Assembly (NCBI GenBank): GCA_029953675.1
Contig: JAMWBK010000001.1
Coordinates: 1,339,001-1,403,000 of the forward strand
Length of the DNA stretch: 64,000 nucleotides
Origin: Rhodosorus marinus
Taxonomy: Eukaryota > Rhodophyta > Stylonematophyceae > Stylonematales > Stylonemataceae
Direction of reading: 5' to 3'
The notes below the pieces were generated by a model. The model was not told the origin of the DNA. It did not search any database and was given only the letters and a program-made list of their open reading frames with translations. The stretch's first letter is position 1; every line of letters begins with the position of its first letter. The translations under genes were made by a program, and so were the position numbers. Positions 30,038-41,277 of the stretch are shown here, in pieces.

Positions 30038-33000
30038 ATGGGGTGTAGGGTGTTGGTTGTGCTGGTGGTCGCTGCGGTGGCGCTGCAATATGCGGCGGTT
30101 GGAGGAGCGCTGACGCAAGTCGATTTTGAGGATGTTCCTGTCGCAGAGGGTATTCCTGGTCTACCTACTGACTTTGCGTTCATGCCTCCAGGTCAGACGG
30201 AGCGGATTCTGGTCACCGACTTTAGAGGCATGGTCCAAGTTGTTGTGAAGGGAGCGGTCCAGGAGAAATTGTTTCTGGACGAGAGGGTGTCCCAGGAGGA
30301 GCGGGACAATTTCATAGGCTACGGGAATTTTGGGGATAGAGGCATCGCACCAGAGTATCGGGCTGTCGCGGTAGATGCTGACTTTGAAAATTTTCCATAC
30401 GTGTACTTTGCGTACATCTACTATCCCGCAACTGTGGAAGGACCAGTACAAATTCCCATGCAAGGGTTTGTGAAGCGATATAGGGTGAGCCCTGACCTCT
30501 CAGAGGTCGATCGCAGCACGGGGAAGATCATTTTTGGAAACTACGTTAACGGAAACTGTTTGGAGGTTGACGTGAAGGAGGACAACTACTGTGTAACTCG
30601 TCCGCCACATAACATGTCCGGGTTGCTGTCAGACCCGAACGGCAGGCTTTGGATAACCACAGGGGACTCTGCGTTTGTGTACGACTCTGAACGACCCTTG
30701 GCAATGAGGTCTCAGGATCTTGACTCGCTGTACGGAAAAGTGCTGAGGGTAAATCGAAATGGATTAGGTCTGAAATCTAACCCGTATTACAACGGCGACT
30801 ACCGGGCCAACCGATCAAAGGTGATGGCTTTGGGGCTGCGAAACCCATGGAATATTCACTGGGACGACGCGCTCGGAACCGCGTGGGTGTCTGATGTTGG
30901 GGAAGCATCGCTTGAGGAATTTAATCTGGTCCGGCCGCGGTCGAACTTTGAGTGGCCGTGCTTTGAGTCGGAGCTCGATCGCTTTCAGTTTGGCATCTTC
31001 CCCGAATGTGCGGACATGCTCAATGACGTGCCACCATCGTCCGGCGCCGTGTATACGGGGACGAGAGCCGGTCCGGCGTTCAGCTACTCGCACCGGGAGG
31101 GTAGTGCAAATACTGGTGTGGCTCCCGTGAACATTGAGGGATGGCCGGAAACTTTCAACCACGGCGTATATTTCTGCGATTACACTGGAAACTGGATACG
31201 GTACGTCAAAGTAGACGAACCTGGTGACGTGGTGTCGGAGGCTTTAGACTTTGCCACCGAGGTCCTCGGGCCTGTCAACATTAAAACAGGTAGCGACGGA
31301 TGTCTGTACTACCTGGCGCTAACTGCGAGCCAGTTAGGCAAGATCTGCTACAGGGAGGATAATTCACCGGCCGAGGTGGTTGGGATCGTACCCCCGAATG
31401 GGTTCGAGGGGGTGGCGCGGTCGGTCGTGGTTGAGGTGGCCGTAAGCAAGAAGGTGACGGCGGAGACGGCAGTAGCGGCTATAACTGTGGTGGAAACTGT
31501 ATCCGGGGAAGCTGTTGCCGGGTTTGTGGAGCACGATGGGACCAGGAACATTCTTACCTTCGTTCCAAACGACCTACTGAAGGAGGACACGATGTACACG
31601 GTGACGGTTTACGGGTTGATCGACCTGAAAGGTATCTTAATGAAGGGCGAGGAGACGAGTACATTCGTGACGGGTAGTGGTTTCGTGCAATATCTTTCCG
31701 ACCTTCCCCTGACCGTGGATCCAAAGCCGAGTCGAGTTGTGCGTGACATGGCGGAGGACGGCCGGACTCCCATCACAATCCGCGGGAAACGGTTCAGGAA
31801 AGGCTTGAGCTTCAGCCCTGTGGTACTGATAGATGTACAAGTCCCCGATGGATGTACGTCGATCGAAGGCTTCTACGGGATTGACGACATCTCTCGTAGG
31901 ATTGCGAGCGGTGCTGTTATATTTACGATTGCTGTCGACGGCACCTTTATCTACGACTCAACGGTGGATGGTCTCGGCATACCCAGTAGAAAGGTAGACC
32001 CCGAGTTTTACTTCAGGTTGCCGGTGGAGAGTGGAAGCACGGTGACTTTAAGAGGCGACTTTGGCGACCTCGATGACATAGAAGCGATTGAGAATCGTGG
32101 AGTGTGGGCTGATGCTGCCTTCCGCTGCGGGAACTTGGATTCCAGCGCCCCACAGGTCGAGTCGTTTGAGCCTGGTAACGGCGAAACCACATCGACCAAC
32201 CCCTTGATTCAGATCACATTCGACGAGGTCATGAACTATAACACGATCATTCAGGCGGTGAGCATCGAGTCGGTGGATGGGCGTCGTATCCCGTGGCTCC
32301 CGGTGGAGAGTACCAACCCCCAAGTTTTCCTGCTCGCCGTGGAGGACCTAGAGTTCGACGAGACGTACATAGTGAGTATATCCAATGAGGCCACAGACGT
32401 TTCTGGAAACCGATTGGAGGAAGACATGCAGTGGTCATTTACCACGGAGGCGCCGCCAGCAAGTGGAGAGAAGGTCCAACTCGTGGAAGATCTGATACCT
32501 AAGAGCTTAACGGGCGGTGTATCTTTCGATGGATTCCCGAGGAGTTTAATCCCAGGGGTGCAAGTGCACCAGAATGGCCTTGGCATGCAGGCAAACGCCA
32601 AGGTCAGCTACGACCTGAGTGGCCTCTCTTGTACACGGCTGAAGGGGCTCGCGGGTAAAGACGCAGCTGCAGGAGGGGATTCTGGTGCTTGCCGGCTGCG
32701 AATTTTCAGCGGGGTGAGTGAGGAAACATCCCAGAGGCGTTTGAATCGGTACCCCCGCGCAGCTCAGCCGTCCCGGGGGCTAAGTGTTGGTGTGGAGGGG
32801 GATAAATATCTCGAGATTAGACTTTCCGCCGGGGGGGATGGCGGCGTCGCTAGGGATTTTTGCGACATCGTCCGACCTAGAGTGGAATGTGATGGTGTTG
32901 ATATCTACCTGACGTCACTCACGCCGTTGTCTGAGCGAGGGGTAGTTGAAAGGAACAAGAGCGCGTTGGGCTTGCCGCTGCAAATGTTCAGATCCTCAAT

Positions 33001-33838
33001 GACCTTCGAAACTGGGGTTGTTATCCCAGCCGGGGCGGAAGCGACGTATGAAATACCTGGCCGGTGCTCGACCGTGAGCTTCACAGTGGGAGCGGGCAAC
33101 GGAGCGGACTTTGGAGACACCGAGCTGGTGACAACTGTAGACGGAGAGGCGGTTTGCACGGATCAGAACTTTTTCCATCGCGACGGGGCGAGGACGTTCT
33201 CGTGCAGCGTGGAGGGAGGGAAGGAGTTGAGACTTCAGGCCGTCCGAGGGTCCACATCGGGCGCGATCGTCGTGGGCGAGGCACAACTGGATTGTGCCGT
33301 TGGAAGTCGGAAACCTGTGTGCGAGATATCGTCGCTCCCTGTCAGCTTCCGGGTCGGAGACACGATCGAGTACACAGGGAAAGCCTACCGCTTCAACGGA
33401 GAGGAACTGCTTGCGAGCGCTATTAGCTGGGATATCACGCTTGTCCACTGTGAGCCGGAATGTCACGACCATCCAGATACCAGAGTGGAGGGCAGGGAGA
33501 GCGGGAGCTACGACGTTCCCGATCATGGCGACTACTTCTTTATCAAGATTGACTGCATAGTGACGGACATGGGTGAGGTCTCTAAGACGTCGACAAGTGT
33601 GCTTCCGGAGACAGTTTCGGTTACGGTGGAATCAATACCAACAGGGAAGGTCGCCACCGTCGATGGCACAAACGGCGAGACACCGCTCTCGAAAACACTG
33701 GTCGTGGGCTCAACGATCACCGTGGACGCCAGTCCCATCGCTTTCGGCATTTGGTCACACGATAACACCCTCGCCCCAACTTTTAACTACTTTCTTGAGG
33801 ACGACACACCCGCCGTCTTCACCGCCAACTACAACTGA
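30038..33838 (+). CDS. Gene 2: secreted PQQ-dependent sugar dehydrogenase-like protein with Big_5 and NPCBM domains
   Basis: The 1266-aa product starts at ATG 30038 (MGCRVLVVLVV), which gives a clean signal peptide ending near VGG. Domain order is as in gene 1. The dehydrogenase-like propeller keeps the catalytic-type His in PHNMSGLL, the GDSAF strand, GLRNPW and DVGEASLEEFNLV. The C-terminus has HCEPECHDHP and ends FTANYN. Over roughly the first 790 residues it is closest to gene 3. From about the GNRLEED segment (near 32400) it becomes closest to gene 1, suggesting gene conversion. A decayed paralogue begins 250 bp downstream in the same orientation. AATAAA occurs near 34037. The substrate is unknown. 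Confidence 0.85.
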   Translation: MGCRVLVVLVVAAVALQYAAVGGALTQVDFEDVPVAEGIPGLPTDFAFMPPGQTERILVTDFRGMVQVVVKGAVQEKLFLDERVSQEERDNFIGYGNFGDRGIAPEYRAVAVDADFENFPYVYFAYIYYPATVEGPVQIPMQGFVKRYRVSPDLSEVDRSTGKIIFGNYVNGNCLEVDVKEDNYCVTRPPHNMSGLLSDPNGRLWITTGDSAFVYDSERPLAMRSQDLDSLYGKVLRVNRNGLGLKSNPYYNGDYRANRSKVMALGLRNPWNIHWDDALGTAWVSDVGEASLEEFNLVRPRSNFEWPCFESELDRFQFGIFPECADMLNDVPPSSGAVYTGTRAGPAFSYSHREGSANTGVAPVNIEGWPETFNHGVYFCDYTGNWIRYVKVDEPGDVVSEALDFATEVLGPVNIKTGSDGCLYYLALTASQLGKICYREDNSPAEVVGIVPPNGFEGVARSVVVEVAVSKKVTAETAVAAITVVETVSGEAVAGFVEHDGTRNILTFVPNDLLKEDTMYTVTVYGLIDLKGILMKGEETSTFVTGSGFVQYLSDLPLTVDPKPSRVVRDMAEDGRTPITIRGKRFRKGLSFSPVVLIDVQVPDGCTSIEGFYGIDDISRRIASGAVIFTIAVDGTFIYDSTVDGLGIPSRKVDPEFYFRLPVESGSTVTLRGDFGDLDDIEAIENRGVWADAAFRCGNLDSSAPQVESFEPGNGETTSTNPLIQITFDEVMNYNTIIQAVSIESVDGRRIPWLPVESTNPQVFLLAVEDLEFDETYIVSISNEATDVSGNRLEEDMQWSFTTEAPPASGEKVQLVEDLIPKSLTGGVSFDGFPRSLIPGVQVHQNGLGMQANAKVSYDLSGLSCTRLKGLAGKDAAAGGDSGACRLRIFSGVSEETSQRRLNRYPRAAQPSRGLSVGVEGDKYLEIRLSAGGDGGVARDFCDIVRPRVECDGVDIYLTSLTPLSERGVVERNKSALGLPLQMFRSSMTFETGVVIPAGAEATYEIPGRCSTVSFTVGAGNGADFGDTELVTTVDGEAVCTDQNFFHRDGARTFSCSVEGGKELRLQAVRGSTSGAIVVGEAQLDCAVGSRKPVCEISSLPVSFRVGDTIEYTGKAYRFNGEELLASAISWDITLVHCEPECHDHPDTRVEGRESGSYDVPDHGDYFFIKIDCIVTDMGEVSKTSTSVLPETVSVTVESIPTGKVATVDGTNGETPLSKTLVVGSTITVDASPIAFGIWSHDNTLAPTFNYFLEDDTPAVFTANYN

Positions 33839-34090
33839 GGGCGCGAGGTCCCAATTCATTCAAGAACTTAATTGGATGAATTGTTGCCATTAAGGCTTGT
33901 GGTTGGATCACTCTTTCGTATTTATATTGATTAATGTGCATAATTCCAATTTACTGGTAAACTATTTGTAGATAGTTGCCCTATGGATGATATGATTGGT
34001 TATCCAAACTGTATTTGGTTTTAGATTTTACAAACAATAAACAATTGACTGCGTGTGTTGGAATGAATGAATTTTTAGGGTTGTCTCTAA

Positions 34091-37000
34091 AAGATCAAAG
34101 GTGATGGCTTTAGGGTTGCGAAACCCATGGAATGTTCACTGGGGCGACGCGCTTGGAACAGCGTGGGTGTCCGATTTTGGGGAACTATCGCTTGAGGAAT
34201 TCAATCTGGTCCGGCCGCGGGCAAATTTTGAGTGGCCGTGCTTTGAGTCGGAGCTCGCTTTCAGTTTGGCATCTTCCCCGAATGTGCGGACATGCTCAGT
34301 GACGTCCCACCATCGTCCGGCGCCGTGTATCCGGGGACGAGAGCCGGTCCAGCGTTCAGCTACTCCCACCGGGAGGGTAGTGCAATTGCTGGTGTGGTTC
34401 CAGTGAACATTGAGGGATGGCCAGAAACTTTCAACCACGGCGTAGTTTTCTGCGACTACACTGGAAACTGGATACGGTACGTCAAAGTAGACAACCACGG
34501 CGTCTATGTCTGCGACTACATCGGAAATTGGATACGGTACGTCAAAGTAGACGAAATTGGTAACGTGGTGTCGGAGGCTCTCGATTTTGCTGCCGAGGGT
34601 CTCGGGCAGGTCAACACTAGAACGGGGGGTGACTAAAGTCTATATTACCCGGCATTCACTGCGAGCCGGCTAGGCATGATCTGTTATAGGGAGGATAAAT
34701 CACGGCCCGAGGTGGTTGGGATCGTACCGCCGAATGGGTCCGCGCTGTGGCGCGCTCTTCCGTGGTTGAGGTGGCGGTAAGCAAGAAGGTGACGGCGGAG
34801 TCGGCATTAGCGGCTACAACCGAAGTGGAGACTGTATCGGGGAAAGCTATTTCTGGGTTTGTGGAGCAGGACGAGACCAGGAACATTCTAACCTTCGTAC
34901 CTCGCGATCTACTGAAGGAGGGCACGATGTACACGGTGAAGGCTTCCGGGTTGATCGACCTGAGAGGTATCTCACTGGCTGGCGACGCTACGAGTATGTT
35001 CGTGACGGGCAGTGGCTTTGTGCGATGTATTTCCGACCTTCCCTTGACCGTGGATCCCACGCCGAGTCAGATTATGCTGAAAATGGCGGAGGATTCCGGG
35101 ACTCCCATCACGATCCGCGGGAAGCGGTTCAGGAAAGGTTTGAGCTTCGGCACTGTGGCGCTGATGGATGTACAAATCCTCAACGGACGTACATCAATTG
35201 AAGGTTAATACGGGATTGACGACATCTCCCGTAGGAGTAGCAACGGTTCTGTTATATTCACGATTGCTGTGGACGGGAGCTTTGTCTACGACCCAACGGT
35301 GGGTGGTCTCGGAATAACCAGCAGGAAGGTCAACCCCGAGTTTTACTTCAGGTTGGCTGTGGAACGTGGAAGTGCTGTCACTATGAGAGGGGACTTTGGA
35401 GACATTAGCCACAAGGAATCCATAGAAAATCGTGGAGTGTGGGCCGACGCTGCCTTCCGCCGTGGAACCTTGGATTCCAGCGCACCAAGGGTTGAATCGC
35501 TCGAGAGACGACAAAAAAACATCGATCGATCCTGTAATTTCATCAAGTTCGACGAGGTCATGAACTACAAAACGATCATTCAGGCGGTGAGCAACGAGTC
35601 CGAGGATGGTCGACGTTTCCCATTGCTTCCGGTGGAGAGTACCGACCCCCAAGCATTCCTGTTCGTTGTGGAGAACCTAGAGTTCGACGAGTCGTGCACT
35701 GTGAATATATCCACAGAGGCCACAGACGTCTCTGGAAACCGTTTGGATCAGGATTTCCAGTGGTCGTTGACGACAGAGTCACTACCAGCGAGCGGCGAGA
35801 TTCTCCAACTTCTGGTAGACCTGATACCCAGAGGTTCCAGTGGTGGTGCCTCGTTCAACGAATTTCCAAGGAAATTGTGGCCAGGAGTAAAAGTAGCAAA
35901 GAACGGTCTTGGAATGCGGGCAGATGCTATGGGCATCTACGAACTGAGTGGTCGAGACTATAGCCGCTTCAAGGGGCGCACGGGCATGGATGCGACGGCC
36001 GGGGGCGATTCCGGTAATTGTCGTCTCCAAATTTTCAGCGGTTCCAGTGCGGAAACGTCCACGAAGCACGTGGACAGGAAGTTTGGTGGAGCTAAGCGGT
36101 CCCAGGGGTTGCTATTTGGCATAGAAACGGGTGGGTATCTCGAAATACAGGTTTCTGGAAGTGGCGATGGCGGTAGGGAGCTCTTGGACATCGCTCAACC
36201 TAGGGTGGAGTGAAATGGTGTGGATGTATACTTGACAAATCTCACGCCGTTGGCTGAACAGGGACAGGTTGAGCGAAGTAGAAGTGCTGCGCAACTTCCA
36301 AAGCAGCTGATCTATACCTCAATGACCTTTGGAGGAGGGCATTCTGCTCCCCGCCGGATCGGAAATGACATACGAAATTCCTGGCAGGTGCTCGACGGTC
36401 AGCTTCACTGTAGGATCGGGCAACGGAACAGATTTTGGGGACACCCAGTTGCTGACACGGTGGACGGGGAGGCAGTTTGTACGGAGCAGAACTTTGTACA
36501 TCGCGACGGTGTGAGGTCTTTTTCGTGCAAAATCGAAGGAGGGGAGGAGCTCAAGCTGGAGGCTGTCAGAGGAGAGACTGGCGGTGCCATTGTCGTGTGG
36601 GCGGCGAACTGGAATGTGCAGTGGGAACTCGAAAACCGGTCTGTGAGATAATCTCGCTCCCCACCATCTTTCGAGTCGGCGACATGTCGAATACAGAGGA
36701 CAAGGCTACCGCTTCAACGGTGAATAGTTTCCTGCGAGTGCTCTTAGTTGGGAACTTACGCTTGTGCACTGTGAGCCGGATTGTCACAACAATCCGCAAG
36801 GCATTGTAGTTGGGAGGAAGAGAGGGACCTACGACGAGCCAAACCAGGGCGATTACTTTCCTTTCAAAATCGACTGCAAGTGAAAGATGGAAGTGAGGTT
36901 TCTAAGCATCGAATTGTGTGTATCCTGATACGGCATAGTGGAATCCATGTCGGTCACGGCATCGCCACCGTCAATGGCAAGAACGGCGAGACCCCGCTCT

Positions 37001-37345
37001 CGAAGACGGTAGTTGTGGGCGCCGTCTTCACCGCGGACCTCGATCCTGTAGCATTCGGAATCTGGTCACATGACAATACTCGCAAATCAACATTTGAGAA
37101 CGCTCTCGAGAATGAAACCCCCATCGTCTTCATCGCAAACTGTAGCTCCGGCAGGGAAGAGAAAGCGGGTTATACCTTCTATTCTTCGATTGGATGTAAT
37201 ATACGCCTATCTTGTAGCATTCGGGATCTGGTCACATGGTAATACTCTCAATTCAAACATTGAGTACTCTCTCGAGAATGAAACCCCCCAGGGTCTTCAT
37301 TTCAAACTATAACTGAGGCGGCGAAGAGAAAGGGGGTCATACCTT
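34091..37345 (+). pseudogene. Decayed copy of the sugar dehydrogenase-like gene
   Basis: Homology begins abruptly inside the propeller (ALGLRNPWNVHW), so the first 260 residues or so, including signal peptide and catalytic His, are missing. Lesions include a 4-nt deletion at about 34257 (GAGCTCGCTTTC against GAGCTCGATCGC), a near-60-bp tandem duplication at 34437-34551 (two copies of TGGATACGGTACGTCAAAG), TAA at about 34633, a frameshift near 34735, TAA at 35206 where the paralogues have Tyr, and TGA at about 36211 where they have Cys. The last coding 130 bp are tandemly repeated (37048 and 37214 starts). Sequence is nearest gene 3 overall, with patches like gene 4. Confidence 0.85.
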
Positions 37346-37419
37346 CTATTTACTTCTACTCTGTGCTTGCGTGCTTGTAATATAGCCAAGTCAGTAGCTA
37401 AGAGTATTTATTAGTTGAC

Positions 37420-38533
37420 TGGACTTTACTAGCATAGCCTGAAGCGCTACGCAAGGCGTGAAGATGAACTAATAACTAGGCAGGGAAGTATGCAACCCCA
37501 GGCGCCGATGGCGCGCCTCGGAAAGCATGTGGCTGGAATATCGCCAAAGGGAGACACTTAAACGCCTCAAGAGCGCCAAATATTCAGTAGGATGCTCAGC
37601 AAAACATTTCCGCAACCACTCTAAACCCGACTTATCAACGTGACCAAAGCTTTCCACAATGAATGGCTGGAACCGGTGAGAGCGACCCTCAGCGCAAGGC
37701 AGACTGGCCATGCTCTCAGCATACCGTCGTTCCTTAACTCTTCGAAGGGCTGAAGCCGCGGCCTCCCGGCGGCGGGCGGCTGCGGTGAGGTGGGCGCTGG
37801 CCACGGGGCAGGTAATCGCAAGGTCCACATATGTTGAGCGTCTGGCAGCAGCGTCGGAGACGAGGAGATCGGCTATACAACGGGGCGGTGCAGAGTCCGA
37901 GATTGATCTGGGCAGTTCCGACTCAACCTCAACCGTATGCCCTATCCGAGTCAAAAATTCGCTGAGGATGTACTTGAGGCGAGTGTGACGCCTCGTACGG
38001 AGACCTCGCAACAGTCCGCAGGAACCCAGGAAGTGGTAGCCACAAGCGTCAACCCGGCTCTCACATCCCTGACAGAAAGACGGCCGATTAGAGTGCCACG
38101 GAGCCTGTGGCAAACCGAGATAGATCCGTGCGGCAGAACGGAACTGGAAAGCATCGAGACGATGACTCAATGACGACGGTAGAGTGGTTAACCACAAGTG
38201 CGAGAGGTGGCCTCCCATGCCGCGGAGACGAGCGGCAGTGGTAGGCGGCGTGAGAGGAGAATTGAGCATGACTGTGTGAGCGGCACTGTGTTGGCCCCAG
38301 GTGAGGCTATGTTGAATCACATCAGTGCGGGAGCTCCACAATCGGCTCAAACCCGGGTAGTCTGCAACAGGTGACCCGGGGCTAGCCTCTCCGTCATCGG
38401 CAAGAACTCGGTCGAGGGGACAATCCTCAATCGCTTCAGCTCGTCCCCATAACAGCTCCCTCCAGGAACGAAAACGGGACCGATTTGCGTCCGGCACGGC
38501 GTTGCACCTCCTGAACGCGTGTTGAAGACCATC
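37420..38533 (-). mobile_element. LINE A 5'-truncated copy with 11-bp target duplication
   Basis: This 1114-bp copy is flanked by ATTAGTTGACT at 37409-37419 and 38534-38544. It has one uninterrupted frame covering the region before the CCHC finger, the finger, the endonuclease (CIADLLVS, YVDLAITCP, VKERRY) and the natural stop. It is the least damaged A tail here and likely among the youngest. Confidence 0.9.
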
Positions 38534-38680
38534 ATTAGTTGACTAGATCAAAGCGGTGCTGAATACCCTCTACTAGTATCGTCCTTGGCGCCCTTCCTAA
38601 TCTTTAGCCCTAGTATTTTGTCCATTGACTGCTTGGGCTTGCGAAGAAACGAAATCGATGGTAACAACACGAAGCTTCTC

Positions 38681-39533
38681 ATGAGCCCTCCAAAGCTCAG
38701 CAACAAGGATGACTATGTTGAGTGGAAGGAGCAAGTAGATTACGGTTGAGGTGGAATCGGAACTACCCAGATCGATCTCGGATAGGGCACCGCCCCGCTG
38801 TATCGCAGATCTCCTCGTCTCCGATGCTGCCGCCAGACGCTCAGCATATGTTGACCTCGCGATTACATGCTCTGTGGCAAGCGCCCATCTCACGGCTGCC
38901 GCCCGCCGCCGGGGAGCAGCTGCTTCGGCCCTTCGCCGCGTGAAGGAACGACGGTATGCTGAGAGTATGGCCAGCCTGCATCGCGCTGAGGGTCGCTCCC
39001 ACAGGTCCCAGCCTTTCATTGTGGAAGCTTTGGTCACGTGGAGAAGTCGGGTTTGGAGTGGTTGCGGAACCCAATGTTTCACTGGGCATCCTGTTCAATA
39101 CTTGGAACTTTTGCGGCGCTTAAGTGTCTCTGTGTGGCGATATTCGAGCAGCATGCTTGCCGAGGCACGCCATCGGCGCCTGGGTTTGCACGCTTCCCTG
39201 CCTACTTCTTAGTTCCTTTTCACGGTTTGCGTAGCGCTTTAGGCTATGCTAAGAAAGCCAGTAGATTACAGTCCGTCCCAACTAGCACATAAGGTGGTTT
39301 TCCCAGACGAAAAACACGAGTCACGGAGGCACAGGGTTATCGAACAAAACTCGTGTACCTGCCTGGCAGAGAGAGCCCTAGAGGCCGAGCCCGATCAAGT
39401 ATACAAAGAGGCCTGCGACGGCTCGCTCGGCGATCCAATGCTATGCGTAAAAAACAAACACAAAGATAGCTTTTCGACAGACTGTTTCTATGAAAAATCT
39501 TGTCTCGATCGTGAAGTCGTTTCCCAAAAGTAA
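38681..39533 (+). pseudogene. Copia gag-like ORF interrupted by a LINE A insertion
   Basis: The frame starts at ATG 38681 with SPPKLSNKDDYVEWKEQVDY, a typical Copia gag N-terminus. It is interrupted at 38743 by the LINE copy 38744-39259. After the second target duplication the same frame continues from 39270 (SPSQLAHKVVFPDEKHE) without a stop until TAA 39531-39533. The downstream part has several Cys residues, but I do not recognise it. The continuity suggests one ORF of about 110 codons before insertion. Confidence 0.5.
38744..39259 (+). mobile_element. Diverged LINE A copy with 10-bp target duplication
   Basis: This 516-bp copy is flanked by AGTAGATTAC at 38734-38743 and 39260-39269. It encodes VESELPRSISDRAPP through the endonuclease pattern to the end of ORF2. 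A small indel near 39030 disturbs the frame. It belongs to the same diverged subfamily as 59242-60117 (AEARHRRLGL at the end). Confidence 0.85.
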
Positions 39534-40334
39534 ATCAAACCGAGGGCGTGTAACAATAGCTGTTTGCAAACTCCCATATTTGGCCAATGCGACAACACTA
39601 AAATAAACCACTTGCAACATCCCCCAAATTTTTTTTCTGTAAAAATAACGCTGTCGAGAGTTTTTTTTTCTTTTTTTCCGGCAATACTGCTGCGTCCACC
39701 CGTCATTTTATTTTCTTTAAAAACAATTACTTTTCCTGCATTCCTGGGACAAATTTTTATTGCTAACGTAGTTCTTTTTGTCGGGCCAAGCTTAGCAAAC
39801 AATGTTCCAAGTTATATCTTTTGAGAAACAACTAATTCCTGAGAGTTTCTTTTTTTAAGATATGCGGACTAGTTTTGTCTTTGTAAACCTTTTAAATTCG
39901 CGTCCAAGATCATAGTTGTCTAAATAATTCTAAAGATTTGGAATATGTTCCGAACACTAATCCACCTGCGTGCTTATTCAGAAATTTTGTACAGGGTCTC
40001 CTTGTTAATGTGAAATTAGACCTACCTCCCAGGCCAGGTTACCATTGTTTTTTTTTGTTTAAATGGGTAAGACGCTGGTTATCATCATGTTGCTAATGCG
40101 GGTCACCTATAGGGTATCCTTGAGCTAGCCTGAGGAGACCCTAATCTTGCGTATCCCCGTTGATGATGTATCCCTAGCGCTACACTCGGTAGGTAAACTA
40201 GAGGACCACCGCTACTTCAATCTCGAACGGGTATGGTAAGCGTATGCAACACGTACCTGACTGCCGAGGGTTGATCAGCGGAGAATCCCCTGTACAGGGA
40301 GACCTGCAAGATTCTCACCTGATCGTTGCTCCCG
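39534..40334. other. Unassigned AT-rich sequence
   Basis: No gene was recognised; it contains poly-T tracts and one TTTGGCCAATG word near 39578. Confidence 0.4.
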
Positions 40335-40735
40335 ATCCCTTACGCAGGAAGGGTCTGTGAATTTCGTAGGTTACATATCCCTAACGCTACACTCATTGAC
40401 GGAAACTATTTACTACCCGTTCCCCGCATCGGAACTTCACGTTTTTCTGCAGTCCCGTGCTTGTCAGGCAGTAAATCGAGACATCCCTCGTCCGTCACTC
40501 CACGCCCTGGTAGCTTCGATTCTGATCCTTTTATTCAGAGCCTACCCTGAGAAGCGAGAAACTTCGATTAGTGAGTGTTTTGGTTTGGTTGATCGGAAAG
40601 CCCCCAACTCCAGTGACGTATTCCCTCGAGTGCCACCATCGACTCTCCTCTCGAGGTGTATGACCTGAGTTTTCTTGTTATGTGCATGAACATCTCCCTG
40701 GATCCTGCAGCGCGCTTGGTCTATGCCTTCCACAG
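40335..40735 (+). mobile_element. Highly diverged LINE B-like tail
   Basis: Weak but ordered similarity to the B end: a YAG segment near 40340, SISECFGLVD near 40565-40595, and a stretch at 40665-40730 matching the B segment around RLSFLLWRMN (TGAGTTTTCTTGTTATGTGC). Stops occur throughout. This would be an ancient insertion. Confidence 0.4.
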
Positions 40736-41117
40736 TATTCTCCGCTGTCCCAACAGTCTGCTAGTGAACATCAAGTCCAGACACCTCTCTGTTCCTTTTC
40801 AGTATCCTCGATACTCCCGGTCCAATAGACGCGTAACATCAGCCAAGAACAAAACCGATTCACTGATAATTTTTTTCTGGGCAGACGCAACAGAACCCAG
40901 TTCGCGACATGGATGAGCAAGGTCATTTTTAATACGAATATCCTGGCCAGGAGGTTCACGGGTCAATGTTCCGTAGGAATATTGGCAATGTGGAACAGGT
41001 CGTCATTTTCAGTTCGAACGCCGTGGCCAAGAAGTTCAGAACATCGGCCTCCACAAATGATCGCTGGAGACAATATCAATCGTGCTCGATATGCATTTAG
41101 ACAGCGTTTGAGAGTGT

Positions 41118-41155
41118 AGGGGATAGGGCTGGGAGGTGAAGGAGGAGGAGGGCCT
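41118..41155 (+). promoter_or_regulatory. G-rich tract upstream of gene 3
   Basis: The plus strand has a purine-rich stretch with runs of four, three and three G followed by GGAGGAGGAGGG, 125-160 bp upstream of ATG 41278. The interval 40736-41117 has no gene but holds imperfect palindromes of the GGAACAT/ATGTTCC type (40964-40984, and GAACATCGGCC near 41040). Confidence 0.35.
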
Positions 41156-41277
41156 TAATTTATTGGTTATCGGCAGTGTTAAGGGAGAGCTTTGCGTTCC
41201 CAAGAAGGTAGAAACTATGTCCACTTGAGTGTTCAAGGCATGAAGTGGGTCGACGAACGAAGCATCGAACGCGCAAG

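Noticed and set aside
37937-38173. A 78-codon open stretch that recurs at 13465, 23090 and 60486
   Set aside because: It is the antisense of the conserved LINE A segment before and around the CCHC finger, and recurs only because the element is repeated.
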